Origin: Macrocystis pyrifera
Lineage: Eukaryota; Sar; Phaeophyceae; Laminariales; Laminariaceae
Assembly (NCBI GenBank): GCA_031763025.1
Contig: JASSKH010000010.1
Coordinates: 1,488,001-1,552,000 of the forward strand
DNA length: 64,000 bases
Direction of reading: 5' to 3'
Positions within the stretch are counted from its first letter, which is position 1. Every line of letters starts with the position of its first letter. Shown here piece after piece: positions 20,097-32,800 of the stretch. The notes under the pieces are model-generated. The model was not told the DNA's origin, searched no databases, and worked only from the letters and a program-made list of their open reading frames with translations. A program made the position numbers and the translations under genes.

Positions 20097-21949
20097 GACC
20101 CCCCCGAAGAATTGCTCTCGCGTTTGAGGGGAACAATCTTGGATTCAGTGTTGGACAGTTTTCGAAGCAACAATTGACGTGGGGGTGGAACGCTCACGAG
20201 GAGTAGAATAAACGAGGGTTTGCCCAGGGAGCGAGGCAGGGAGAGAGAGAAGGAGGGAGGGAGGGAAGGAGGGAAGGAGGTTAGGGACGAGCCTTCCAGA
20301 AAGGCAAGTGGGATATACTTTGTTGACTCAGAGTGATAAAAGAGAGAGACAGCTGCGGTATTAGAGGGCATGTTCGATCTTATGTCGGACTGGAACATGT
20401 ACGATACATTTTTTTTGGAATTGAAAAAAGCAAACAACAATTTGGGTTGTTGATACTTGTCAGAAGTGCACCCACGTTTTTTTTTGGAGAACACATACTC
20501 GAATTTACTGTAGGATATTGTTTGCAGTACATGCTCAAAAATGGTTGAACGGAGCCGACCCGTCGAGATCACGCCGGGCGTCGAGATCGACAGCGGTGCA
20601 CTACAACCCTGGTCGATCGAGAAATCACCCACTTCTCTTCTTCTCGCAGAAAGCGAAAGAATGCCGGAGTTCCCTTCCAATAGGCCACTGTCGGGAAGTG
20701 TCCTTGCTTCCGTGCCTCGCATTTCCCCTCTCCAGTCGTGAAACGCCCTTCGAAGCTCGCCAATCACTCCTGATTCGTACACAGACCGATTAGTTTCTTG
20801 TTTGTTCAAGGCAAGGAAGACGGATTAACCGGACCGAAATTGGCGAGCGAGCTTGGAACGACGAAAACGTGGCCGGAATGGTGTACGCCCGTAGCCGGAA
20901 TGAGGGAAATGAACTATGCGATTGCGATGCGGACCGACAAAAGGCGGCGAGTCGATGTTTCTTTTGCGTTTCAACGATTTTGGGATACGGACGTCACGAT
21001 CGTTTCTCGACACCCGCGTCCGTAGATTTCAACATGCTCTATAGCTACGGACGCAAAGTTAACGCCGCGACGATAACAAGCACACGCCCCCCAACAAGCG
21101 TGCACTGCACTCTCCGCTCTCACGAAAACGAACTGAAAAACAACGATAGAAACTTCTCCCTTACCCAATATAACACTGAACGAAACCGTTTTGATCTATT
21201 TGAAAGAGTTTTTCAAGTTTCAAGGCGGCGACGTGTTGTATTTACAGGCGGTACCAAGAGCTTGTACCTCATCATTTTCTCCACCGACAACGCAGCGACA
21301 GCGATGCAAATGCTCCCCTAGATTTCTGCCGAAGATGCTCCCGAATGCCGCTTCTAAGCCGTCCCGCTCGGATGGATGTGGAAAAACTCGGGCATGTTCG
21401 GCAGATCAAAACGCACAGCGAGCACAACGGACGTCGACGCCAAAATAGTTGAAACCAAGGAAACCATATTCGTACCGGGTAGTGATAGTGCATGCCGCAC
21501 ACGTAGAACAATATAATGAATAACAAACCACGTTGTTTACTGGACCAGGAAAAAACATGTACACCTGTCAGTTACACATTTCGTGCGTCGTGCGGTTCAA
21601 GATGAGCGAACGCCGCTCCTCCCGGTCGTAAAACTGGGCACGCGATGTCAACCAGTGCGTGCGATGTGATGCGACAAACAAACAAAAAACACCCTGGACG
21701 AAAGAAGAACCTGTAATTGAAAGTGAGGCCAAACGGAGAACACGACCAATATTCAGAAAGGCCGACGCAAATGCAAGCCTCAAAACGGGATAGACATGCA
21801 CCGTCATCGACTCAGCTTAACCGGTGGGAACCTACCTGCGAACAGACCAACAACCACCTAAGAACCAAAAGGAGTGCCGAGAAATGTAACAGCAGCCCAG
21901 ACCAAATGGAGCCCACAGACACGCATTCCTGGTCTAGACAAAAACACAG

Positions 21950-23650
21950 CAGTGTCAACCTAAACCTTGGCCAAGGGCTTGCTCTACTTGACTGTAAAAT
22001 GACACGCCAATCGCGGAAATCGCTAGACCAACCGAGCATATCAACGGACAACAACGCCTCATCCTCATACAAAGGGGGGGGGGGGGCATTTCGTGCTAGG
22101 CGAGGGTCCAGGTAGAGTGTTCCGACGGCCGGTCCATGAATATAAAAGCTACCCCCTCCCGAGAGGATAGTCCAGGGAGTTGACCACCGCCGTCGACGCA
22201 GAACCGCCAAGCGGCCGAGCGCCGGCACCGGCAGCGGCGGTTTCGCCAGACACCAATGTCGGCACGTAGATCTAAGCGGCATCACGACAACCGTACGACC
22301 ACCACACAGCCGTCAATCTGCCCGTACAGCAGCGTACCATTGGCAGCTCTGCTCGATTGGAAATTGGGCGCACGGTGGCGGCACAGCTGCGGCAAAGCGC
22401 TTGACCATACCGACGATAGCGACCGACAAAACCAACGCCTCATCTTCATACGAAGGGATAAGCCCCGATTTCGCGCCAGGCGAGGGTCCAGGTAGAGTGT
22501 CCCGAGGGCCGGTCCATAAAACCTAATCTACCCGCTCCCGAGAGGGTAGTCCAGGGAGATAACCACCGCCGTCGATGCGGAACCGCCAAGCGGTCGCGCG
22601 CCGGCGCCGGCAGCGGCGATTTTCCAGACTCCACAAACCAACAACCCGACCATACAATCCTCGCTCTAGTGGTATTTGGTAGGGTTGTCGTAGGCGCTTC
22701 AAACTATTCCTACAGCGCAGTAAGAAACCGAAGAAAAATACCGAGACCGTACGAAACAAGAAGCCCATGGAAAACAGCACGTATTCTCGTAGTCACGTTT
22801 TAAGCAGAGAAGCAGAATATCAAGAAACATAAACAATATATCACAAATTTGTACCTCAGGTAGACAGACGAAACCACAGCAGTGTCAACGTAAAACTAGA
22901 CCAAGGGCTTGCTCTACTTGACTGTAAAATGACACGCCAATCGCGGAAATCGCTAGACCAACCGAGCATATCAACGGACAACAACGCCTCATCTTCATAC
23001 AAAGGGAGGGGCCCCCATTTCGTGCTAGGCGAGGGTCCAGGTAGAGTGTTCCGGCGGCCGGTCCATGAATATAAAAGCTACCCCCTCCCGAGAGGGTAGT
23101 CCAGGGTGTTGACCACCGCCGTCGACGCAGAACCGCCAAGCGGCCGAGCGCCGGCACCGGCAGCGGCGGTTTCGCCAGACACCAATGTCGGTACGTAGAT
23201 CTAGGCGGCATCACGACAACCGTACGACCACCACACAGCCCTCAATCTGCCCGTACAGCAGCGTACCGTTGGCAGCTCTGCTCGATTGGAAATTGGGCGC
23301 ACGGTGGCGGCACAGCTGCGGCAAAGCGCTTGACCGTACCGACGATGGCGACCGACAAAACCAACGCCTCATCTTCATACGAAGGGATAAGCCCCGCTTT
23401 CGCGCCAGGCGAGGGTCCAGGTAGAGTGTCCCGAGGGCCGTTCCATAAAACCTAACCTACCCGCTCCCGAGAGGGTAGTCCAGGGAGATAACCACCGCCG
23501 TCGATGCGGAACCGCCAAGCGATCGCGCGCCGGCGCAAGGCAGCGGCGATGTGTTAGACAAACCAACAACCCGACCATACAATCCTCGCTCTAGTGGTAT
23601 TTGGTAGGGTTGTCGTGGGCGCTGCAAACTAATCCTACAGCGCAGTAAGA
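21950..23650. repeat. Nested ~930-bp tandem array, unit 2 (two periods)
   Basis: Periods begin at 21950 and 22880 (930 bp apart) with the same A-B monomer order. It ends at a deletion junction (AAGAAAC joined to GAGAGTCTCACC near 23650) that removed the 178 bp following the array in units 1 and 4. A homopolymer run of about 12 Gs replaces GGGAGGGGCCCCC in the first A monomer. Confidence 0.92.
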
Positions 23651-23731
23651 AACGAGAGTCTCACCTCTTTGGAAGAGTTTGGAACGGTGATAAATCTCAA
23701 TGGAGACAGAATCAGAGAACCAACGTAGTAC

Positions 23732-24016
23732 AGTCTCCGCTTGATGCTTCAAATACGTGCAGAAGAAGAATCGGAAGATCACGCCGATCAGTCTTGACTT
23801 GATAGGTCTTGAAGCAAAAGAAGAAGATCATGTTGCCCATGCTTCGCTTGAGACATGTAGAAGAAGAAATCACAAGGTCATGCTGTCCAGTCTTTGCTTG
23901 ATAAATCATGAAGCGGATTCAGGAAGTCGTGTCTCCCAGTCTTCGCTCGATAGATCTTGAAGTATAAACAGACGGTCAGGTTGTCCAGTCTTCGCTTGTT
24001 TCGGTCTGTTGACTGG
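23732..24016. repeat. Degenerate 49-bp minisatellite, unit 2
   Basis: Same spacing as in unit 1 (starts at 23732, 23790, 23839, 23889, 23938, 23987). Copy number is unchanged between units, unlike the CTG and ~930-bp arrays. Confidence 0.85.
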
Positions 24017-24978
24017 TGTTGGGCCGAGTCGAAAATATGGGGGAGGCGGGGGACGGGGGGGTGGGGAGAGGGGGTGGGAGAGGGGGGGGACGGTGGGGGT
24101 GAAGGACAATCAGGAAAAATTGACACTCTACGGTCTCAGCCCGCCCTGTTAGAAAAGATGGGGGAGAAACGGGAAACACAGTTGGAGTTGTACGCGTGTA
24201 CCTGGTATTTGTTTAGACTCAATCAAAGCTTTGCGTTGTGCCGACGAGGGTGGCGATGTTGGTGTTGGTGTTGGTGTTGGTAGTGATGGCGGTAGTGGTG
24301 ATTGGTGGTGGTGGATGACAGGAGTATGATCTTGTGTATTTGTACTCAATCACGTCTTGCGTAAATTCCACTTATGATGCTCTCTAAGAAGGCCTGTAGG
24401 AGTCATTTAAAGGAAACCACAGACGAAGTTTCTGGACCCGTCAAGCTGAAACTGAAGGGGATTTACAAATTCAGGCTGGACCAGCATCCAAGCTTCTGAT
24501 TGACTACAGCAGCAGGAGGGGGATGTGAGCGTCTCGTCATTCTGCACAGCTCGTCCAAAAAATACGGGGCATCGACACCAATATTCGCCAGTCAGTGTCA
24601 ACGAACCCCTTACACTATTAATATCTCTTTCTCAACCGCACCCACGTTTTCGAGGAAAAACGTACTTGGAATCTGATTTTCAGTCAAATGTTTTGCGGTA
24701 GTCGTTAAAAGGGGGTTAAGAACTGTACCCATTGTATTTCGGGATAAATAAACTACAGTATGCTTGGAATTATAATAATGGCTTTCTTTTCAAGCGTCTA
24801 TATGTGTAGGAGAACGGTACCTCAGAAATGTGTTGCACACATTCTTGCCTTTCGTCTGGCTCTGCATGTAGAGTAAATACACCAGTACCTGTACAATTCG
24901 ACGTTAAACCCAACGCATGGGGGTTGGAAGCGTTCCCGATACGGTACAGTATTGCTGGATGGAAGCAACGGGCGCGTT

Positions 24979-25071
24979 AACCTCTTTAGTACCGCAGTCC
25001 CAAGTTGGGGACAAACCAGTCTAATTCCAAGTGATTTGTCCCCTAGACGGGACTGCAGTACTGAAAGGGTC
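24979..25071. mobile_element. Foldback element copy 2, unit 2
   Basis: Orthologous position to 6592-6684. The right arm reads CCCCTAGACGGG rather than CCCCAAGACGGG, shared with unit 3. Confidence 0.7.
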
Positions 25072-25953
25072 ATCCCCGTTCTATAGACCCGCCTGCGCTC
25101 ACGTTTCGGGGACAGACAGATTAGCAGGAGTTAAACTGTGGAAACAGAATGCCACACTAAAGGCAAGCGGTTTGTCCCCCCAAAATCGTGAGTGGAGTTC
25201 CAAGCAGACTTTAGATTTGGTCACTTTTTTATTTTTTCGAAGGGGGGGGGGGGCTTTTAGATCACGAAAAACGCCTGTACATGTGACTCTCTGCTACGTT
25301 GCCTATAGTTAATATCCAACGTAATAATATGAGAGCGATCCAACATCTTGGATCTCACGGAAAAAGGTGTATCACCATGACCGAAAACATATGGATCATT
25401 TAAGCATTAAGATCAAGACCAAATGGTCCTTCTATTTTCGCCCGGATAGGTACCCATTTGTTTTATTTTTAACCCTTTTCGTTCTATGCACGACACGGTT
25501 GCGCATAAAACGATGAGCTCTCATTAAGATAGGTCTGCGGTGCTTTCTTCTGCACGAAAAACGCCTTCGTATATAACGGGGAAACACACGCTTCAAATAC
25601 ACAAGCGACTAGCCCTGAATGGCAGCGTTTTCTCGACCTGGGCGACAACAAGCTGAGATTCTGCCGAGAGGCTTTGATGGATAGATAGATAGAGGTATGC
25701 ATGAAAACATAGTCATTTTTTCGGTGGAAAGCTTGGGCGCCTCGAGACTCGGGGTAGAAGGCAGCAACTTGGGTGGCGCTTCGGCCATTCTGCGAGCTCG
25801 TTAAACTTCATCGTTCAGGTCGTAGCGAGTGTCGGGGGAGGCAAAGAACGCCTGCTGGAAATAGTCTAGGTGGCCACACGGGTCACCGTTCGACGGGGGG
25901 TCCCTGCTTTAAGCTCCAGCTTAGGGATCACGAGGAAGCACAAAGGAGCCACA

Positions 25954-26178
25954 GGGGCGGGGGGGGGTGCACTCATGCCATGCATGGTCGTAGCCGTATG
26001 ACCGCAGGCCCTCGCATCCCCGCAATGCCGGGACGGAACATGTCGGGTTTTCACCGACCAGGAGGGCATTGCTTGCATCAAGCGTGAAGCGCCGTGAGGT
26101 GTTGAGCGAGACCCTTGAGCGGTGAGAGCTGCATCCTACTAAAAGCCGCTTTTAAGCCGGACTTTCTTGCATCCGGCT
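25954..26178 (+). repeat. Dispersed element alpha, unit 2 (full length)
   Basis: Full ~225-bp form: G run, ATGCATGGTCGTAG, AATGCCGGGACGGAACATG, CGGGTTTTCACCGACC, GCATCCTACTAAAAGCCGCT and a 3' end near CTTGCATCCGGC, followed by another G-rich run. Confidence 0.75.
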
Positions 26179-26690
26179 GGGGGAGGTGGGGAGGGCGGGG
26201 ACGGACCCACACCCATGGCGTCGGGATGGAACCTGGACGCGGCCTCGGATACAAGAGTGGAAGGTAGATGAGCACGTGATGAGGAGGAAGGGTCGAGCAA
26301 GGGTAGCAGACAAAGTAGACCCACGTTAAGACCAGAAACATAATCGCAGAATGGAGATTTTAGACTTGGTGCAGAGATTTCCTTTTTTTTTATCCCCCTT
26401 GCTTGTTTTTATTTTCCTTTCTGTGATCGATGTCGAAGCTCATGCTGCACATTGTCAGATGGCGAACACAATGATAACGATGAGAATTACTGTATGTAGC
26501 AATTTTCTGTATTGTCACCGGCATTTTTGCCGAAAGAGCTGGCGCCGCATGGTACTCACGTTTTTTTTTAGTTTGTCCCTTGTGTGGTGGGGTATGCTTG
26601 TCTCAAGGGAATTTTTCGTGCTATGTAAAGCACCGTAGACCCTAGGAGTTCGAGACAGAACACTTGTCCCCACTAGGGGCTCTCTATAGC

Positions 26691-27010
26691 GTCCCCGTTG
26701 GCTTGGTAGGTGGTCCGCGTGCCTTATAAGATCAATTTCGTGAGTTCGAGTCTCACCGAGTGCGTACTCGTAAGGACTTTTTCTTGCGTGAAAAATGATT
26801 AGCAGAAAGCGCGAGAGCGTGAGTTAGCAACATTCAATGAAAATCGACGAGCAGTGGAAATGGTGAACCCTATGCGCGATAAAAACGAAGGCGCATACCG
26901 GGGGGGAGAAGGGACGACACCTGTGACCACGGCTTGTCCAGAAGATCGTCGAGGGTAAAACCTTCTGCGAGTGAAGCTGGAAAGTAAAGTGATCATTAAA
27001 AATACAAAAG
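26691..27010 (+). mobile_element. SINE-like element copy 1, unit 2
   Basis: Orthologue of 8188-8506. The head is 26691-26763, with GTCCCCG replacing GTCCTCG in the acceptor; the T-arm stays perfect. The tail is GATCATTAAAAATACAAAAG. Confidence 0.78.
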
Positions 27011-27557
27011 TAGAATGCTTACTGCGTGTAGTATGCGCGCAACGGTTACCGTGATGTCCAATGTTGGATTGGATTATTACTCACATGTCCGGTATGTCGG
27101 ACGTAGACTAGTTTTTACATGATTTTATTTACACTTTTTTCGCGACACGAAAACAATAATAGCATGTCACCAAAGTCTGCGTAGTGCGCCCTTCAAAATT
27201 GTGAGCCAGACAGAAGACAGAACCCGGTCATGGATGTCGGGGAGACAAAATACTGCTTGTGTTGTGTGTCTCACAAGAGGTCACCCGCCAAAGAGAGTAG
27301 AGAAAGAGGCTGACTAGTCGCCGCGGGCTTTTCGAGTGATGTCAGCTATACTCATGACCTATCACTCACCACGAGTATTCATACTTATATTAAAATAATT
27401 TCCACGGGCGACTGCTTTTCTCATTACAAATAGAGCCGAAAAACGTCACCCCATCACCGACAACAGCGTATATGATATATGAAATACCAGGTAGTATCAT
27501 ATGGCGAGCCCAGTATATAGACATGCCTAATCGTTTCCAGCCCCACCTGTTCGTTAG

Positions 27558-27714
27558 TGTTAAGATCAAGGTCGGGACACTTTGTATCCCTGGACAGGTT
27601 TGCCTATTAAGTCGGCGCTCGTTGATACTCACGCGTGTTGTTTGCTTAGAGACAGAAGAAGAGCAGCTTTATTCCTTTCGTGCACGCGGAGACTGAGAGC
27701 CGAGCTTGTGCCTC
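27558..27714 (+). mobile_element. LTR-like fragment A, unit 2
   Basis: Starts at TGTTAAGATC exactly as fragment B does; ends at GTGCCTC. Confidence 0.5.
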
Positions 27715-28950
27715 GCTGGGAAAACCCCTGGTTTTCCATCTACGATACGCCTCCCAAATGCCAGAAATACGATCCCAATACCTGAACCCAGGTGATTACC
27801 GGGCTTTCAGCCTCGTTCAAGGCAGTATCATAACATTAGTACCAGCATAGATTAGAGCACGCTATATGCCCGAGGTATTCATTCCGGGGAACACCTCCCA
27901 CAGCATCTCAGTCAGAGACCATAGCAGCAGAGTAGCAAGGACCGTAGCACACACCGTACATACCATTTACGAGAGGTACCCGGTGTATGCAACAGCGTGG
28001 CCGTGTGCTGTGTAGTGCTGGTTGTGCCGCTGTAGTGACGGTATTGTTGACTGGGCGCAAAACGGCGCTATACATACATACATAGTGGAGGGATGACTAC
28101 TACCGCACCACTGTGTATCACGCATCACGCAGCTTGCAGAGTTGAGTGCACCGCTTGTATCGACAGTCGTCGGGAGAGCTTACATAATACAGTTTGACTG
28201 ATGACGCACCAGATGATTTTTTTAAAAGAAAATAATAAACAACGAAAAACAACGTAACCAGATATTACTTACCAGCGTTGCAAAAAAAACGAGCGACTTG
28301 AATATTGATGAGTTTGTTTTGTTGACCCTCGAAACTTTTCATAGAAGAAGAGAAGAGTAGGAGCCTTCTCGCACAACACGGACACACGCAGCAAACACTA
28401 TATGTATACAACTAAAACATACAGGAGAAGCAGGCCAACGAAAACACCCGAACGCGCAGCAATTAAGCCACCCTCGGCTCCGACAAGAAGAGCAGGAGAT
28501 TGATGAGTTTCTTGTTTGACTCTCGAAGCTTTTCATGGAAAGGAAACTAGAGGAAGGAGGGGGAACCGCCTCTTCAAGCCCCCCAAAAAACACACACACA
28601 ACAAAATGGAAACCACGAACACAGCAAATAGACGAGCTAATGTCCTGGTACGCCGTACAGTACCAGGGTCAGTATATTACCACTGCGCAAAAGCATCCAG
28701 CGAGAATAACTGACTCTGCCCGGTGGTGCTTTGAAATTCTCTCTCCCAAAAAATGTCTATTTCTGATTTTAGATTTTTTTGTCATCATTTTTATACTCTT
28801 CTCCAGCTAGCTCATCAGCTCATGGTCACGGGTATAGGACCTATGGTACACACTAAAACCTATGTATTTCCCTATCTGTACTACTGTAGCAATATTTGGT
28901 CCTATTTACTATGGTCCCCCGTACTATTTATATTAATACTACATGCCGGC

Positions 28951-29286
28951 GTCCCCGGTGGCTTGGTAGGTGGTCCGCGTGCCTATCAAGATCAATTTAG
29001 TGGGTTCGTGTCTCACCGTGTTCATGTTCGTACGGACGTTTTCTTGCATAAAGAAAAATTGATGAGCGGAAAGCGCGAGAGCGTGAGTTAGCTACGTACA
29101 TTCGATGAAAATCGACGAGCAGAGGGAATGAATGCTGAACCCTATGCGCGATAAAAATAAAGGCACGTACCGGGGGGGAAAAGGGACGACAACTGTGACC
29201 ACACCTTTTCCCAGAAGCCCGTTGAGGGTAAAAACCTCCTACGAGTTAGGCTGGAGTGTAAAAGTGATGATAAAACAAAACAAAAA
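28951..29286 (+). mobile_element. SINE-like element copy 2, unit 2
   Basis: Orthologue of 10447-10782, head 28951-29023. The T-arm reads GTGGG-TTCGTGT-CTCAC here. Confidence 0.78.
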
Positions 29287-29478
29287 TGTACAGATACTTC
29301 TTCTGCTGTCTCTCTTTCTGCTGGCCAGCACATATCATAAACCAGATTGTAGTCTTTCAAGTCTATACGTAGACTGCCGGTATATGATACCTTGGTACCT
29401 GGTGCATCTCCACATCTATCCATCTTCATCTTGCTGTCTCGGATGTCCTCGAAGTACATCTACCAGGTAGCTCTTTAA

Positions 29479-29823
29479 GTGGGTCCGGTTCAAACGGTGA
29501 TCGAAGATAATATAACGAGAAAGATCCACCTCAAGGATCCCCAGCTGATGATGAGCGACCTGCCGAGTGAACCAGCAGCGGCACCAGCAGCAGCAGCAGC
29601 AGCAGCAAGCATCGTTTCGCAATTATTGCCGAACGATGGCGAACGGTACCATGGAAGACGGGCGATGGTGACGTACGATGGTGAGTGGTGGGTGAAGGAT
29701 GTCGATGATAAAGAGACAAAGCATGTCGATGATAGAGATACAAAGGATGCCGATGATACAGAGACAAGGGCGAACGATGGTCTCTACACGTACTGCCCGG
29801 TAGAATCTATTTTTTTTTTATAA
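29479..29823 (+). CDS. ORF of 114 codons with poly-Ala and an acidic octapeptide repeat, hypothetical
   Basis: Starts MGPVQTVIEDNITRKIHL, has a poly-Ala stretch from the CAG tract (residues ~32-44), then a 24-bp tandem repeat read in frame as KDVDDKET, KHVDDRDT, KDADDTET, and ends VESIFFL. The 24-bp period keeps the frame, and substitutions preserve an acidic/Asp-rich pattern, which is the best coding-like sign in the window. Against it: unit 1 and unit 3 lack one T before the repeats (CGTTCGC for CGTTTCGC near 29614), and unit 3 loses another base inside them, so the full frame is open only in unit 2. No domain is recognised; it may be a decayed exon. Confidence 0.25.
   Translation: MGPVQTVIEDNITRKIHLKDPQLMMSDLPSEPAAAPAAAAAAASIVSQLLPNDGERYHGRRAMVTYDGEWWVKDVDDKETKHVDDRDTKDADDTETRANDGLYTYCPVESIFFL
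29695..29766 (+). repeat. 24-bp minisatellite, three copies, unit 2
   Basis: Exactly 72 bp, three 24-bp copies. Confidence 0.88.
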
Positions 29824-32800
29824 ATTTTGAAATACGTCAGCTGTGAGTTCGACTGATTAAATAGTTGTTACTCAACTTTGCAAGCTGCGTAAAATAAATT
29901 TATGTGTTACTCATCAAGACTCACTCACTCGTAGTTCACTCAAGGCACAGCAAGCAGCGTTGCAGCGTTGGAGATTGGAGCGGGCTGCTGCTTCTCTACA
30001 CTACTCCTTCCTGGTCTGTGCCTTCATTGCTGCACTGTACTGCTGCTGCGTAGTTGACAGGGGGCCGTTCGTGTTGTAGACGGCAGCAATGGCGGCTGGC
30101 TGGTTCAGATCCTATGTTCGTTCATAGAAATAGCCACTGCTGTGTACGTATATGCGCGCAGAGGAAGCTTCGCCTACTATAATACTCGTACTACAGTAAA
30201 ACTGTGTGGAGATGAAGCTTCCTGTTCTGTTGTACTGCAGTTCGACGAAACATTATAACTAAATAAGTGAGTGTACGTCGGCCAGCTTGTACCAGGTGAG
30301 TTCAACCAACGTTAGGCTGATGCGCACAGCACAGCTCTGCAAGCTGCAAGCACACCACGCGACGCATACAGTACATACATACATGCGCGATACGCTGGTC
30401 AACAAATAAGTGTTTCTCAACCGAGCCCTTCCTTGGGAAAGATACAGCAGGTCGGTCGCTTCCTTCCCTGGAATGGGGTCTGTGCCTGCTGGGTGATCTT
30501 TGGCCTCATCATGATTTATTTCTTTACCGTCTCTTGCGGGGCCGTGGAAAAATACGACTACTACTCGCATACGCGCACGTGTTGGATGTTGTTTGCCACA
30601 AGGAAGCAGGCATGACATTGTGTGTTCGATCCAGATACACACATGACACACACATACAGCAACAACGACACCGATGAGGGTGTATCTATCTACTGTACCT
30701 CTCTCCAGTTGAAGCTTGGTCCCTTGTGGCGGCAAGCAGACCGGGCACCTGCGGCCCCATGCCCCAAGCTAAAAACCTCGAAGTGGACTACGTACGAACG
30801 TACGGTGTGCAGAGGGATTTCGCATCGTTTGAAAAAACATACATACTCCGCGAAAAGATACCGTACAGTCAGTAACGGCGTACCGCACAGCCGTGCTGCT
30901 GCTGCTGCTGCTGCTGCTGCTCCTGCTGTGTCTTACCTAGAAGCGAGCAGGGTTCAACGCTTTGCTCGAAAAGCAGGCATCGTTGTTCGCTGCAAGCTCG
31001 GGATCTGGCACACAGCACACAGCCTGCTCGAGCTCGCGCTCGCTCCCAAACCAACCACGGTCGACCCTTACCCAAGCTCACAAGGCAAGGTCTCTGCCGT
31101 ATGCGTTTTCCTGTTTTCGACTTGATGTCGTTGGCGCATTTATTTGTCTTTATTCTGATTCCACCCGCCCGACAGTCTCATCGTGCACCTCACCTCACGA
31201 CACGTCGTAGCCCTACTTCACCGAGACTGATCCCGGTACTGGGCAAAGGACGGCAGACTTTGTTTCGCAGCCTCGCTTGGGATTCGAGGGGGTGGCTGCT
31301 GACTCGGGTTGCAGATGAGGTGTGGGGCTGACGCGAGGTGGCAAGCAGAACCGGTGACCAGAAATGTTTTGTTTTTTTTTTTTTTTGCGGGTTCGTAGCT
31401 TGCCAATCAAATCCCCTGCCGTTTTTTTTTCTTTGTACGTACGGAGTGCAGTATACCTGCTATAGAACGGAGGGGGTTTGTTATAGATAAAAGACAGCGC
31501 CTCAGTGGGGCTTGCCCAACCTGGAGCCGTCTGCTTTTTTTGCCTTGTCCGAGCCCTTCTCGAGCACATGGATGGTGTCATTCCGGCATGCACCGACCCC
31601 CTCACGCATAACACGCACAGTGTCATATCGCGAAGGTTTGGCCGTTCAAATCTGTACTGCGATGGATGCTGAATGGATATCCGATATGGAATTGACTACC
31701 CGAGAGCGGCTGTTTTAATGATTCGAGCTACATACAGTGTGGATTGACTATTATTAATAGCTTTGGCAATATAGGAACGGAAGGTGGTGGATGCATGCTG
31801 GACGAGGGATATGACATGTGGAATAATGTGGAATGGAAGAGGAAGGCGATCCACACCGTACACGGCAGGCATACAGAAACTATGTTAAATCCGGTGGCGG
31901 AAGCACGAACAGCAGATTCCCCTTGAAACATGGACCCACTATTGTTTTCTAACCAATTTTACCTGAATTCGTACTAGACTTGGAGCTTTTCGCAATAAAA
32001 ACGGGCTTACACTCGTATAAAGGTACCTCACCATGAAAAATACCCCCCCTTCCCCCTTCCCCCACGCCCTCCGCGCGCGCTCGCGCAACGAAAAAGGCGG
32101 CTTGTATTTTAAGCGTAGTGCAAATATTTGTGTGCGTGTGTTGCATCCATCCCGTCTGTCGGTGGTCTACTATATGTATGATACCCCTCGTGCGTGCCAG
32201 CTAGGCCCATCGCGAGCCAAAATTCTAGGTGGTGGTGACGACTGCGCACCCGAGTAGACAGCAGTAATCGGCAAGCGTTTTGTATATCTGCCTCTTGCCG
32301 CACCCCCCCCCCCCGCCCCGGTTGCTCTTCACCAACAGCCAGAAAGCAGACTAAACCTTCTAGTGCTGTTGTACTTTGGTCAAGTAGTAATATACTCCCT
32401 GCACTTGATATCTATTTTTAAGAGCTCTGATAACAAAATGAAGATTCCTCGCCCTCGAACTTGAGCTAGGTACGAAGCAAAAAAAAAAACGTATCAGCTA
32501 CGTATGAACATACGAAGTACTATTGGACATGGCATAAGTAAATGCCTCTGTAAGGCGTTAAAGCACTTGCTCCAGCCAAGTCAATCCACGTCTTCAACAC
32601 AGAAAAAAAACAGGCTCCTAATCCCTGAGTAGGTAGCGCTCGAAACAACGGACCACTACTATCCCGTCAGGAGCCAAATCATGGACTCTCTCACGACGTA
32701 TGCTACAATATAGGGGCCCGTCATTCGAGGAGCTCCCCACCTTTTACCCAAACACCGACTGTGAGAATAATGGAAGCGCTAAACCCGATTAACAATCCCA

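Noticed and set aside
19970..20809. Longest open frame of the window, 279 codons on the minus strand in unit 2
   Set aside because: It runs straight through the foldback element and a purine-rich tract, and near-identical unit 3 splits it by single-base differences. Units 1 and 4 also break it. It is a chance fusion of frames.
30433..30615. 60-codon ORF with a membrane-like segment in units 2 and 3
   Set aside because: Unit 1 is shifted by one base in the middle, no homologue is recognised, and hydrophobic runs of this length are common in non-coding frames.
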